Origin: Actinomycetes bacterium
GTDB taxonomy: Bacteria; Actinomycetota; Acidimicrobiia; Acidimicrobiales; Ilumatobacteraceae
Assembly (NCBI GenBank): GCA_021414085.1
Contig: JAIOPC010000014.1
Coordinates: 868,001-932,000, forward strand
DNA: 64,000 nucleotides
Reading direction: 5' to 3'
The notes below the pieces were generated by a model. The model did no database searches. It worked only from the letters and a program-made list of their open reading frames with translations, and was not told the DNA's origin. This document shows positions 1 through 8,077 of the stretch, one piece after another. How positions within the stretch are numbered: the stretch's first letter is position 1; every line of letters begins with the position of its first letter. The translations under genes and the position numbers were made by a program.

Positions 1-1093
1 GACCGTTGTCGATCTCTTCCTGGGTCGGCACGCAATTGCGCAGGTGCTCGGGCACGTAGCCAGCATTGATGAGGTAATCGGCGTCGAGTTTGCTGAGCGC
101 GGGCAGATAGCCGACCCAGGTGAAGTTCTTCTCGCTGACGTCGTTGTCGAGCAAGTAGTTGAGGTACAGGTGAGCGAGCACCGGATGTTCGGCATCGGCG
201 AGCACGCCCATGCTGTCGTTGGTGACGACATACTCGCCGGCCGGTGGATGCCAAAACCCCAGCACGTCGTTGCTGACACCTTCGGGCAAGTAACCCGCCG
301 CGCTCGCGATGAGATCAGCGCTCCACGTTTGAGCGATGCTCGTCGTGCCTTCCGGAATGTCCTTGTAGGCCTCAATGTTGACCTTCACGCTGACGAGGTC
401 GATGAGCTCGGTGATGTCGGCGAGCGCCTGGTTGATTACTTCAGGGTCCACCGTGTTGACGTCGAATAGTCCGCGACGCATCATTGCCATCACGAGTGCT
501 TCGCGCTCATCGTCGAGCACTGAAACTTCGCCAGCGAAGTCGGTGGCGTTCCAGATCGTGTCCCAGCCTTGCGCTTCGACATCCGCGGGATCGATGCGGT
601 CAGTGCGATAGCCGATGCCCGTGCCGAAAAACGTGTACGGAACGGAGTACTTCGCGCCCGGATCGTAGAACGGGTCGTTGAAGTTGGAGATCACATTCGC
701 GAAGTTCGGTATGTAGCTCTTGTTCAGCGGTTGCAGAAGACCACCAGCAATCATGTTGCCGATCGACGTGTTGGCCATCGAGTGCTGCACGTCGACCTTG
801 ATCGCGCCTGACGCAATCTTCGTGACCACTTCGGTGTCGGAGAAAATAGTCGTCAGTTCCGTCTTCACGCCATACTTTGCTTCGAAGTCGGCGAGGACAT
901 CGGGGTTGACGTACGAGTCGTAGTTGACGATGCGCAGTGGCCCCTTCTCGGGCTCAAGTCCGTCGGCGATGGTCTTGTTGTTCACCGACTTCTTGCCATT
1001 GTCAGCGCACGATTGCAGCAATGGAACGCCTGCACCGAGCGCGACACCAAGCTGTGCCGATCGGGCGAGAAAATCGCGTCGAGACGATCGCAT
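1..1093 (-). CDS. PotD-like polyamine ABC transporter substrate-binding lipoprotein (partial, C-terminus off the window)
   Basis: About 364 codons are read on the minus strand from the ATG at 1093; the 3' end lies beyond the left edge. The N-terminus has a twin-arginine motif (SRRDFLA, residues 4-10), a hydrophobic stretch and a lipobox LQSC with Cys29, so it should be exported folded by Tat and lipid-anchored. The mature part (PLRIVNYDSYVNPDVLADFEAK onward, then a 'VPYTFFGTGIGYRTD' type segment) matches the extracellular solute-binding family of spermidine/putrescine transporters. Permease and ATPase genes would be expected beyond the edge. The exact ligand cannot be read from the sequence. 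It is divergent from the Rieske gene, with about 60 bases between the starts. Confidence 0.85.
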   Translation of the reverse strand, partial: MRSSRRDFLARSAQLGVALGAGVPLLQSCADNGKKSVNNKTIADGLEPEKGPLRIVNYDSYVNPDVLADFEAKYGVKTELTTIFSDTEVVTKIASGAIKVDVQHSMANTSIGNMIAGGLLQPLNKSYIPNFANVISNFNDPFYDPGAKYSVPYTFFGTGIGYRTDRIDPADVEAQGWDTIWNATDFAGEVSVLDDEREALVMAMMRRGLFDVNTVDPEVINQALADITELIDLVSVKVNIEAYKDIPEGTTSIAQTWSADLIASAAGYLPEGVSNDVLGFWHPPAGEYVVTNDSMGVLADAEHPVLAHLYLNYLLDNDVSEKNFTWVGYLPALSKLDADYLINAGYVPEHLRNCVPTQEEIDNG

Positions 1094-1153
1094 TGTTTGC
1101 CCCCAACAGTTGTTTGACTGGTGAGTCAGAATGTAGCAAGGAGATTCAGACCG

Positions 1154-2278
1154 ATGGGCACCAGAGACATCGCCGAGCCAGAAGGCATCCGACAAGCACG
1201 CACGCTGCCCGCCGCGTGGTACTCGTCGCCGTACCACCACGAGCGTGAGCTGCTGCGCGTGTGGTCTGCGCAGTGGGTGTGCATCGGCGATGCGCTCGAT
1301 ATGCCGGAACCGGGGTCGTGGAGAGCGCTTACCGCTGGGCGCGCGCCCGTGCTGCTCGTTCGCGACCGCGACGGCGAGCTGCGTGCCTTTCTCAACGTCT
1401 GTCGTCACCGTGCCTCACCGCTGTGCGAGCCCGGCGCGAGTGCAAGCGGCGCGGCGCTGACGTGCCCGTATCACGCATGGCTCTACCGCCTCGATGGTTC
1501 GTTGGCGCGTGCGCAGGGTGTCGGCGAGCCTGAAGGATTCGACGTCGCCGACTATTCGCTCAAACCGGTTGGCTTGGTGACGTGGAGGCGTTGGGTCTTC
1601 GTTCACGCCGACGCCACGGCAACGGCACCCGACTTCGGACCGCTCGCTGTCGCGATCGACGCCTTCGATTTGGAAGCAATGGACATTGTGCTCGCGGAGA
1701 GCGACGAGCGATCGTTCAACTGGAAGGTGCTCGTCGAGAACTACAGCGAGAACTACCACACGCCGTTTGTGCACCCCGAGATCGATAACTCGAATTCACA
1801 CGACTATCCCATGGTCGGCGACGGTTTGGTGTTGTACGCGTGGGATCGACCGTTGCAACCGAACGACGCGGCCGGACGCGCGATGAACGAACTGCTACCG
1901 GGTGAACCCGGATGGGAGGCAGTCGCGATGGCAACGACCGGCCAGCCCTACGACCGAGGCAGCTACCTGACCGTGTTTCCGAACCTGATGCTCAACGTCT
2001 TCCCCGATGCAGCGCTGGCGATGTGGGTCGAGCCGTTGACGGTCAAGCGCTCAGTCGTCCATCGTCGGTTGTACGCGCGCAAGGGCGCCGATCGTGCTGC
2101 CGTTGCGGCAAACGTCGCCGCTCATCGGCTGGTGCACTTGCAGGATGTCGAAATCTGCCAGCGGGTGCAACGCTCGCACGACGCCGGCATCGACGCCGAC
2201 GGTGTGCTCGCAACAGTGGAGGAGCGGGGCGTGTTCTGGTTTCACGAGCAACTACGGACACTTCTCGCTATCCCTTGA
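1154..2278 (+). CDS. Rieske [2Fe-2S] aromatic ring-hydroxylating oxygenase, alpha subunit
   Basis: The protein has both hallmark sites of the catalytic alpha subunit of ring-hydroxylating oxygenases. The Rieske cluster ligands are C83-x-H85 and C104-x-x-H107 (CRHRASPLC ... CPYHAW). The mononuclear iron motif is near residues 195-207 (ENYSENYHTPFVHPE). At about 374 residues it is of usual size. The ATG at 1154 is chosen because AAGGAG (1138-1143) lies 10 bases upstream; an in-frame GTG at 1121 would add 11 residues but would place this Shine-Dalgarno inside the gene. No beta subunit, ferredoxin or reductase is adjacent, so electrons must come from elsewhere and the substrate is unknown. Confidence 0.9.
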   Translation: MGTRDIAEPEGIRQARTLPAAWYSSPYHHERELLRVWSAQWVCIGDALDMPEPGSWRALTAGRAPVLLVRDRDGELRAFLNVCRHRASPLCEPGASASGAALTCPYHAWLYRLDGSLARAQGVGEPEGFDVADYSLKPVGLVTWRRWVFVHADATATAPDFGPLAVAIDAFDLEAMDIVLAESDERSFNWKVLVENYSENYHTPFVHPEIDNSNSHDYPMVGDGLVLYAWDRPLQPNDAAGRAMNELLPGEPGWEAVAMATTGQPYDRGSYLTVFPNLMLNVFPDAALAMWVEPLTVKRSVVHRRLYARKGADRAAVAANVAAHRLVHLQDVEICQRVQRSHDAGIDADGVLATVEERGVFWFHEQLRTLLAIP

Positions 2279-2294
2279 GTATCTGTCCCGATTG

Positions 2295-2327
2295 ATGTGG
2301 ACACATATTCTGTTAATGTGTCCACAT
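2295..2327. promoter_or_regulatory. Perfect 12-bp inverted repeat overlapping the antitoxin start codon (probable autorepression operator)
   Basis: ATGTGGACACAT (2295-2306) and ATGTGTCCACAT (2316-2327) are exact reverse complements separated by 9 bases. The right arm contains the first two bases of the antitoxin ATG (2326). Antitoxins of toxin-antitoxin pairs usually bind such palindromes and repress their own operon. The position leaves no room for a Shine-Dalgarno, so the transcript may be leaderless or nearly so; that part is inference. Confidence 0.7.
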
Positions 2328-2586
2328 GAACGTCGGCGTCCGAGAACTGAAGCAACACCTCTCCGAGTATCTCGATCGCGCCGCCGCGGGCGAGCTCGTG
2401 CAGGTCACCGAGCGCGGTGTCCCCAAAGTGCAGATTGTGGCGGTACCGGGGCTTGGTGCCATGGTTCGCGGCGTCGATGAGGGTTGGCTTCGGCCCGCCG
2501 TGCGATCCGATGGATTGTCGGCGATTCGGCGGGTGCGTTCAACCAAACGCATCTCCGAAGTAATCGACGACGACCGCGGCGCCTAA
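2326..2586 (+). CDS. Phd/YefM-family antitoxin
   Basis: This 86-residue protein begins MNVGVRELKQHLSEYLDRA and continues with G-E-x-V-x-V-T-E-R-G-x-P, the pattern of Phd/YefM and related VapB antitoxins. The N-terminal part is the DNA-binding and dimerisation domain; the acidic and basic C-terminal tail should wrap the toxin. The PIN toxin gene starts 23 bases downstream, so the two form an operon controlled by the palindrome that overlaps this start codon. The pair gives a typical stability or stress module; the trigger is not visible. Confidence 0.88.
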   Translation: MNVGVRELKQHLSEYLDRAAAGELVQVTERGVPKVQIVAVPGLGAMVRGVDEGWLRPAVRSDGLSAIRRVRSTKRISEVIDDDRGA

Positions 2587-2609
2587 GTCGTCCGCTGCGA
2601 AGCCGCGCA

Positions 2610-3014
2610 ATGACCACCTACGTCGACTCCAGCGCGCTGCTCAAACGGTATATCGACGAGCCGGACAGCGCAGCCGCCGAACAGCTGCTGCTCTCGGACC
2701 CGGTCTTGGTGACATCGTGGATCACAGTCGTGGAGGTTCGTAGAAATCTTGCGCGGCTCGTCGAGCCCTCAGAGATCGCAGCCGTCCGCACTCACTTCCT
2801 GCGCGATCTTGATCAGTTCGCGCTCGTGGCGGTCGACGAGGTCGTCTGTCAGGCGGCGGCCGAGATCGGCGAGCACCTCGGTGTCCGAACGCTCGACGCG
2901 CTGCACCTCGCATGTGCTCAGCGGTTGCTGATTCCCGGGCTGAGCTTCATCACCTTCGACCTTCGCTTGGCACAGGCGGCGCGGGCAATCGGGTTCACTG
3001 TCCTGGGTGCGTGA
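2610..3014 (+). CDS. PIN-domain ribonuclease toxin (VapC family)
   Basis: This 134-residue protein has the four acidic positions of PIN nucleases: Asp6 in YVDSSALLK, Glu42 in VVEVRR, Asp96 in TLDALHLA and Asp117 in TFDLRLA. VapC toxins are Mg-dependent endoribonucleases that cut tRNA or rRNA until bound by the cognate antitoxin. The ATG at 2610 is used because homology starts there; an open frame extends upstream through the antitoxin gene but has no support. All catalytic residues are present, so the toxin appears intact. The RNA target cannot be predicted. Confidence 0.88.
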   Translation: MTTYVDSSALLKRYIDEPDSAAAEQLLLSDPVLVTSWITVVEVRRNLARLVEPSEIAAVRTHFLRDLDQFALVAVDEVVCQAAAEIGEHLGVRTLDALHLACAQRLLIPGLSFITFDLRLAQAARAIGFTVLGA

Positions 3015-3065
3015 CGTAGCAATCAGTTGAGCGGCTGTATGAATGCCAGGGCATACGATTCGACA

Positions 3066-3635
3066 ATGCAGACCGTGCAGTTCACCCAGATGCGATATGG
3101 CACCAAGCAGGACTACGACCTGCTTCACGAACTGGAACGCGGCTATGTCGCCGCGCTGCCCGACCGCATCCTCGCTGGCTTGCGTGCGCTCGATGACGGG
3201 CTGAGTGGTTACCAGGTCACACGCTTGGAACACTCGTTGCAGGCCGCAACACGGGCCGAGCGCGATGGTGCCGACATCGATTGGGTCGTCGCCGCGCTGA
3301 TTCATGACATCGGCGACGGGTTGGCGCCCGCCAATCATGCCCAGGTCGCCGGCGCGATCATCCGGCCGTACGTGCGTGCCGAGGTGGCCTGGGTCGTCAA
3401 CATGCATGGCGTGTTTCAAATGCACTACTTCGGCAAGCACACCGGACAAGACCCCGACGCCCGCGAGGCGTACCGCGATCATCCGTGGTTCGACAGCTGC
3501 GAGCGGTTCTGCGAGCGTTGGGATGAGGTGTCGTTTGATCCGGCGTACGACTGTCTACCGCTCCAGCACTTCGAGCCGGCATTGCGCGAGGTGTTCGCTC
3601 GCCCGGCTTTCGATACCGCTTTTACAGGCGAGTAG
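3066..3635 (+). CDS. HD-domain protein (PhnZ/inositol oxygenase-like diiron family)
   Basis: This protein of about 189 residues has an HD core: His56 in RLEHSLQAA, the HD pair His80-Asp81 in IHDIGDG, and His91 and His114 downstream. The overall pattern (xQVTRLEHxLQxAxxAxxDGA) resembles the HD proteins grouped with PhnZ, which use a mixed-valence diiron centre to oxidise small organophosphonates, rather than nucleotide phosphohydrolases. No phosphonate genes are nearby, so the substrate is open. The ATG at 3066 is preferred over an upstream in-frame start because similarity begins there. It ends 54 bases before tRNA-Cys. Confidence 0.65.
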   Translation: MQTVQFTQMRYGTKQDYDLLHELERGYVAALPDRILAGLRALDDGLSGYQVTRLEHSLQAATRAERDGADIDWVVAALIHDIGDGLAPANHAQVAGAIIRPYVRAEVAWVVNMHGVFQMHYFGKHTGQDPDAREAYRDHPWFDSCERFCERWDEVSFDPAYDCLPLQHFEPALREVFARPAFDTAFTGE

Positions 3636-3689
3636 TCGGGATCAGCCGCTATCGTGCAGGCGCCGTCGCCGGGTAACCGGCGAAAGCAC

Positions 3690-3764
3690 GGCGACGTGGC
3701 CGAGTGGCTGAGGCAAGGGCCTGCAAAGCCCTCCACATGGGTTCGATTCCCATCGTCGCCTCCA
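3690..3764 (+). tRNA. tRNA-Cys (GCA)
   Basis: The acceptor stem GGCGACG (3690-3696) pairs exactly with CGTCGCC (3754-3760). The discriminator is T73 (3761), as expected for tRNA-Cys, and CCA is encoded (3762-3764). The anticodon arm is AGGGC-CTGCAAA-GCCCT, giving anticodon GCA. The T arm is ATGGG-TTCGATT-CCCAT. The following genes look compositionally different, and tRNA 3' ends are common integration sites, but I found no second copy of the tRNA 3' end before 8.1 kb. Confidence 0.96.
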
Positions 3765-3835
3765 AGAGCGGTATTAGGTTGAGCGCACGGAGCTCCATAC
3801 CAGGTGCGGCGGTGTTTCAACCAGAGGTGTCTCGC

Positions 3836-4486
3836 GTGATCGTGTCTGACGAAGTGATCAGCGCCGAATGGGCAGGGGTCGTCGTGACTGCCGTTGGTGG
3901 TTTGATCGCTCTCGCGTTGCTCATCTTCGAAATGCGGACGGTTCGCGTCGAGCGACGGCACCGCGAGGCCGCGGAGTCGAGGATTGCCCGAGATGTTGCA
4001 TTGGAGCGCGCCCGGCGCGTTGTGTCATGGATAGAGCCAGTCATGTGGCAGGTCGAACGCGAGGGCACCGTCCTTCAAGTAGCCGGTGGGTGGAAGGTTG
4101 TGGTATCGAACGACACGGACGACACCATCTCGAATTGGCGAGTCGCAGTTGCGCGCCTCGACCCCGCGAACACAGATGAGTGGCTTCTTGAAGCCGCAGG
4201 TGTCGAGCACGGGGTGATTCCGCCCCGGTCTCGATTTGAGGCCGACGTTCGGACGGCGGAACAGCCAACGGAGCCGCCACCGAAGCACGAAGATTTGAGC
4301 GCCACCACATTGCTGTGGTGGGTTGATCGTGAGGCAGAATTCTGGCAGTGGCGCGGGGCCGCGGGACCAATTCGCGTTCCCGAGGAAGGGGGCCGGTGGT
4401 CCGTTCAACATCCGGAGATATCCGCGCGAGCAGGAGGCCAACGTGAGCTGCAGCGTCACGGGTACTCCGTCGTCCGGTTGAACTGA
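3836..4486 (+). CDS. Hypothetical one-pass membrane protein next to the KAP NTPase
   Basis: I do not recognise the family. About 216 residues: a short N-terminus, one transmembrane helix (around residues 10-30, AGVVVTAVGGLIALALLIF), then a basic, possibly helical stretch and a soluble C-terminal region rich in Trp and charged residues. The frame is open back into the tRNA; GTG codons at 3812, 3827, 3836 and 3842 are all possible, and 3836 is chosen for the AGAGG about 8 bases upstream. It lies between tRNA-Cys and the KAP NTPase gene (133-base gap) and has less GC-biased codon use than the housekeeping genes, which fits joint acquisition. A partnership with the NTPase is inference. Confidence 0.6.
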   Translation: MIVSDEVISAEWAGVVVTAVGGLIALALLIFEMRTVRVERRHREAAESRIARDVALERARRVVSWIEPVMWQVEREGTVLQVAGGWKVVVSNDTDDTISNWRVAVARLDPANTDEWLLEAAGVEHGVIPPRSRFEADVRTAEQPTEPPPKHEDLSATTLLWWVDREAEFWQWRGAAGPIRVPEEGGRWSVQHPEISARAGGQRELQRHGYSVVRLN

Positions 4487-4619
4487 CTACTTGACGGGTT
4501 GACGGCTGCTTTGCGTCGTTCGCACCCTCGACCCGACCATCTTTGCTCGATTAGTGTTTCTAGTCTTTCAATTGGACATCGAGTGTCATTCTCGCTGTCG
4601 AGAGTGAGGATCACATCGA

Positions 4620-7600
4620 ATGGCTAAGCGCTCGAAAGAATCTACGCCTGGTCGTGTTCGGCCCACTGGCGTATCGCCAGCGGTGGTGCTGCTTGCCGAT
4701 GAGCCATCCAAGACAGACGACTTCGACGCCAAGGCACATGGCAAGGTCGCCGACGCGATCGCGGACCTAATCGAAACTGAAAGCGGCGGCAAGGTCATTG
4801 GCCTGGAAGGGTCGTGGGGCTCGGGCAAGTCGACAGTTATAGAGCTCCTCCGCGACCGGCTGCACTCGGATGGCCTTGAGCGCCGATCGGATGTCCTGCC
4901 GATCGTGTTTGATGCGTGGGCACATCAGGGTGATCCGCTTCGTCGGACGTTCTTGGACAAGGTGGTAGACGAGTTTGCTAGATCCGATTGGCTCGACGCG
5001 AAGACTGCTCAGAAGTTTCGCTCTGCACTCTCCGGTCGAGTCACCAGGACCAACACTCGCACGACTGCGCGGCTCTCACTTGAGGGCCGACTGTCGTCTG
5101 CGGCAGCCATCTTGATTCCACTGGGAGTCGTGCTCGCGTCGAATCAATTCCATACCCTTCACCGACCTGCGTTGTACTCGGGCCTCGCTCTGCTTCTTGG
5201 CCCGTTGTTCGTCGTTGCGGGATTTGCCCTCACGAAGTGGATCGCAGTTTGGACGGGAGGCCGAGATGAGCCCGATGGCTTACATCATCGTTTGGCCAAC
5301 CTGAGAACGTTCAGCTACTTCGCGAACGAGCAAGACACCGACACAACAACCGAAGGAATCGAGGGCGGCGTACCGACCTCGGTTGAATTCGAAAGGCTCT
5401 TCTCACAGATCTTGGCTGCGGCCCTCAGAGACGATCGACGTCTGCTAGTTGTACTCGACAACCTCGACCGAGTGGAGGAGACCGATGCTCGAATGATCTT
5501 CTCCACGATGCAGACATTCAATGGATCAGCCAGCCTGAGACACGAGGCCTGGGCTCCTCAGGTGTGGACACTCATCCCGTATGACCCCGTCGGTTTGGAT
5601 CGAATCTGGGAGCGCCAGATTGCTGAAGCGCATGCCGACCAAACACTCGGTGCGTCCACTGCAGCGGCATTTGTTGAAAAGGTCTTTCAGGTCCGGTTCG
5701 AGTCGCCACCAATGGTCTTGTCCGATTGGAGGCGTTATCTACTTTCGCAGATTGCGCAGGCAATGCCGGGAGTCGATAGCCATGAGTTCGACAATGTTGT
5801 TCGCCTTAGAGCGCTTTACCCCGGCGTTGCGCCGACAGGGTTAGTTGCCGCCGAGGCGCCGACTCCGCGGCAACTCAAGCAGTTTGTGAACCAGATCGGG
5901 GTGATACGCCGACTCCGTGATGATGTTCCGCTCGCGCACATTGCGTACTTCGTGCTTCTCAGAAAGGATCGGTTCAACGTTGCAGAGGGTCTTGTGGGCA
6001 TCGACCAGTCGCTTCCGCACGCCCGCCTTTCACACTTACTCACGCCGACAGTCCAAGATGACTTAGCAGCGCTTCACTTTGGTACCTCTCGTGCTTTGGC
6101 GAGCCAGCTTCTTCTTCGAGGCGCGCTTGACCAGGCATTTACCAATGGGGATGCTGCAACGGTCGAGAAGCTCATTGGTCGGACTGGTTTCGTCGATGCG
6201 CTCGAGGCTTTGGACCTGGGTAGTCAGGGTGCAAACGGAGGCGTCGAGCTGACGACGTCCGTAGCGGTCCTAAGTAGGGCTGGCGCGTTGCACTCGTCGA
6301 CCCTCGAGCCTTGGGTAGCCGCAGTTCTGGATCCGGCCGCCGAACGCTGCTCGAACTGGACTCTTTCCGGCAGGGACTCAGGAATCGGCATCGCGTTCCT
6401 CCTTCGCCGAATATCGCTCGGTGACGATGTGCTGTTGGCCGACCTGCTGGCGCGCGTTGGGCCGATTGCAGTCAGTGCGGACCTTGAGCCACGAGCGCAG
6501 TTGGAGGGGCTAGCCAGTCTGGCCGACGAACTCACCGCTTCAGACAGCGCTTCGGAGTCACTTCACGTACGGATGGCGCTGCCGGACGAGTCAGTCGTCG
6601 CGGCACTGGACCACTTTGCGTCGCTGACGGTTGGAAAGCGGAGCTGGGCAATTGTTGAGTTGTCGCAGGGTCCAGCTGAGGTCGCCGCTGTTGTTTCAGC
6701 CGCAGCGTGTTCTGACAACCACACTATCGTTGGCGCCGCGTTCGACGTTCTAATGGAACGCCCTGAGCGTGTCGATCTCAAAGCGCTCGCTGAGAATCTC
6801 ATTCAATGGCTGAGGGACAACGAGCCCTCAAGTCCGCAGCAGCTAGAGACAATGGTTCGTATTGTTGACACGGTTCGGCGTTCTACAGGGGACAACTCGA
6901 TTCTTGACTTGCCCGCCGACGACGGAACTCTGATGCATCAATTCTCATTCGCGAACAGACAGGGTTGGGCGAAGCAAGCCGGGACCATTTCAATGCTGCA
7001 TCTCTATGCACGACCCGCGTTGCCGGAACCACAGCAAGTGCGAGACTCCTACGGCGGAACCCAAACACTTCGCGACTTGCTTCAATCGCCGGCGCAGTAC
7101 TCACAGATCGTCGCTGGGCAGCAGGCTTGGTTGGTTTCACATTCGCCCGATGCAGTCGACATTCTGCTGCTGGTCTCAGCAAACTCCAACAACCGGCCGT
7201 GGGTCGAACTGCACCTGAGAGAACTTGAGAGTTCATCGGCACTATCAGTAACGGCGAACGTTTACCTGGCAAATTGGCACTTCTTCCAGACCGCGTTAGG
7301 CGACGAGGGATTTGTGCGGCTCACTCAGCGCATGCTCGGCGATTCGGACAATCGCGCCACGATTCTTGTGCCCTCAGCAACGCCGAGTTTTGCCCGGACG
7401 ATTCTTGCGGCGATGGTTTCAAGTCCGGACGCAGACTCGGCGCGAGACGTTCGGAAATGGGCGAGAGACATGATCAAGTCGGCGACGACCCAGACTTGGC
7501 AGGAGCAACTGAACAACCCGGCCGGCGGTCCCGTAGTGGACTTGGCGCTTCAGCTCTCCGACACAAAGGAGAGGGCGAAGGATCCAGTCGGTCTGTCAGA

Positions 7601-8042
7601 GGCGTTACACCTACACTTCCAAACGCTCGCCGGCGATCAATCTGCATGGCAGCCAGACGGTGAGACCTTCAACAAAGTGGTCGGGTTATTGGGCTCCGGG
7701 CCGCGACGAATGCTCGCAAGTCAGATTTGCGCTGCGCTGGAAGGCCGTGATCTCATCAACCCGAGGCTGTTTGTCACCTACGGCGGCTTTCTTTCGGGCG
7801 AGTCCGCATTCCGAACACACGCCAAGTTATTCAACGTTGTAGAACGGCTAATCGCGCACGATCAATGGGACGCGGTTCAGTGGGTCAACGAGATGGCGGA
7901 GCGCCATGCCGACACAGTGCAACCGACGGGCCGAGAAGGCGAGAAGCAGCATCTGAGCCAAAGGGTTAAGGACAAGATCTTCGAACTTGGGGACGGGGCG
8001 ACGCCTCAGGCTCTCGCAGAGTTGTCGCAACTACTTTCGTAG
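4620..8042 (+). CDS. KAP-family P-loop NTPase, membrane-inserted, 1140 residues
   Basis: The N-terminal third is a KAP NTPase. Walker A is GSWGSGKST (residues 64-72), the family signature VFDAWAHQGDPLRR follows at about 96-109, and Walker B is LLVVLDNLDRVEE (about 275-287). Two transmembrane helices (about 160-175 and 185-210) are inserted between Walker A and Walker B, typical of KAP proteins and placing the NTPase domain on the cytoplasmic side. The rest (about residues 420-1140) is a long alpha-helical region without a motif I recognise. KAP proteins include phage-exclusion protein PifA and the QatA subunit of an anti-phage system, so defence is a reasonable but unproven role. Context is an islet after tRNA-Cys, with no nuclease or other Qat genes nearby. 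Confidence 0.85.
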   Translation: MAKRSKESTPGRVRPTGVSPAVVLLADEPSKTDDFDAKAHGKVADAIADLIETESGGKVIGLEGSWGSGKSTVIELLRDRLHSDGLERRSDVLPIVFDAWAHQGDPLRRTFLDKVVDEFARSDWLDAKTAQKFRSALSGRVTRTNTRTTARLSLEGRLSSAAAILIPLGVVLASNQFHTLHRPALYSGLALLLGPLFVVAGFALTKWIAVWTGGRDEPDGLHHRLANLRTFSYFANEQDTDTTTEGIEGGVPTSVEFERLFSQILAAALRDDRRLLVVLDNLDRVEETDARMIFSTMQTFNGSASLRHEAWAPQVWTLIPYDPVGLDRIWERQIAEAHADQTLGASTAAAFVEKVFQVRFESPPMVLSDWRRYLLSQIAQAMPGVDSHEFDNVVRLRALYPGVAPTGLVAAEAPTPRQLKQFVNQIGVIRRLRDDVPLAHIAYFVLLRKDRFNVAEGLVGIDQSLPHARLSHLLTPTVQDDLAALHFGTSRALASQLLLRGALDQAFTNGDAATVEKLIGRTGFVDALEALDLGSQGANGGVELTTSVAVLSRAGALHSSTLEPWVAAVLDPAAERCSNWTLSGRDSGIGIAFLLRRISLGDDVLLADLLARVGPIAVSADLEPRAQLEGLASLADELTASDSASESLHVRMALPDESVVAALDHFASLTVGKRSWAIVELSQGPAEVAAVVSAAACSDNHTIVGAAFDVLMERPERVDLKALAENLIQWLRDNEPSSPQQLETMVRIVDTVRRSTGDNSILDLPADDGTLMHQFSFANRQGWAKQAGTISMLHLYARPALPEPQQVRDSYGGTQTLRDLLQSPAQYSQIVAGQQAWLVSHSPDAVDILLLVSANSNNRPWVELHLRELESSSALSVTANVYLANWHFFQTALGDEGFVRLTQRMLGDSDNRATILVPSATPSFARTILAAMVSSPDADSARDVRKWARDMIKSATTQTWQEQLNNPAGGPVVDLALQLSDTKERAKDPVGLSEALHLHFQTLAGDQSAWQPDGETFNKVVGLLGSGPRRMLASQICAALEGRDLINPRLFVTYGGFLSGESAFRTHAKLFNVVERLIAHDQWDAVQWVNEMAERHADTVQPTGREGEKQHLSQRVKDKIFELGDGATPQALAELSQLLS

Positions 8043-8077
8043 CCTGACCGACTGCACGCCGAAGTACGGTTGAGCGA

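Noticed and set aside
3704-3835. Start of the membrane-protein frame inside tRNA-Cys
   Set aside because: Translating the tRNA makes no sense; a later GTG with an upstream AGAGG is used instead.
3765-8077. Integration (att) repeat of the tRNA-Cys 3' end
   Set aside because: I looked for a copy of the T-arm and acceptor sequence downstream to about 8.1 kb and found none; tRNA-mediated insertion remains only a possibility.
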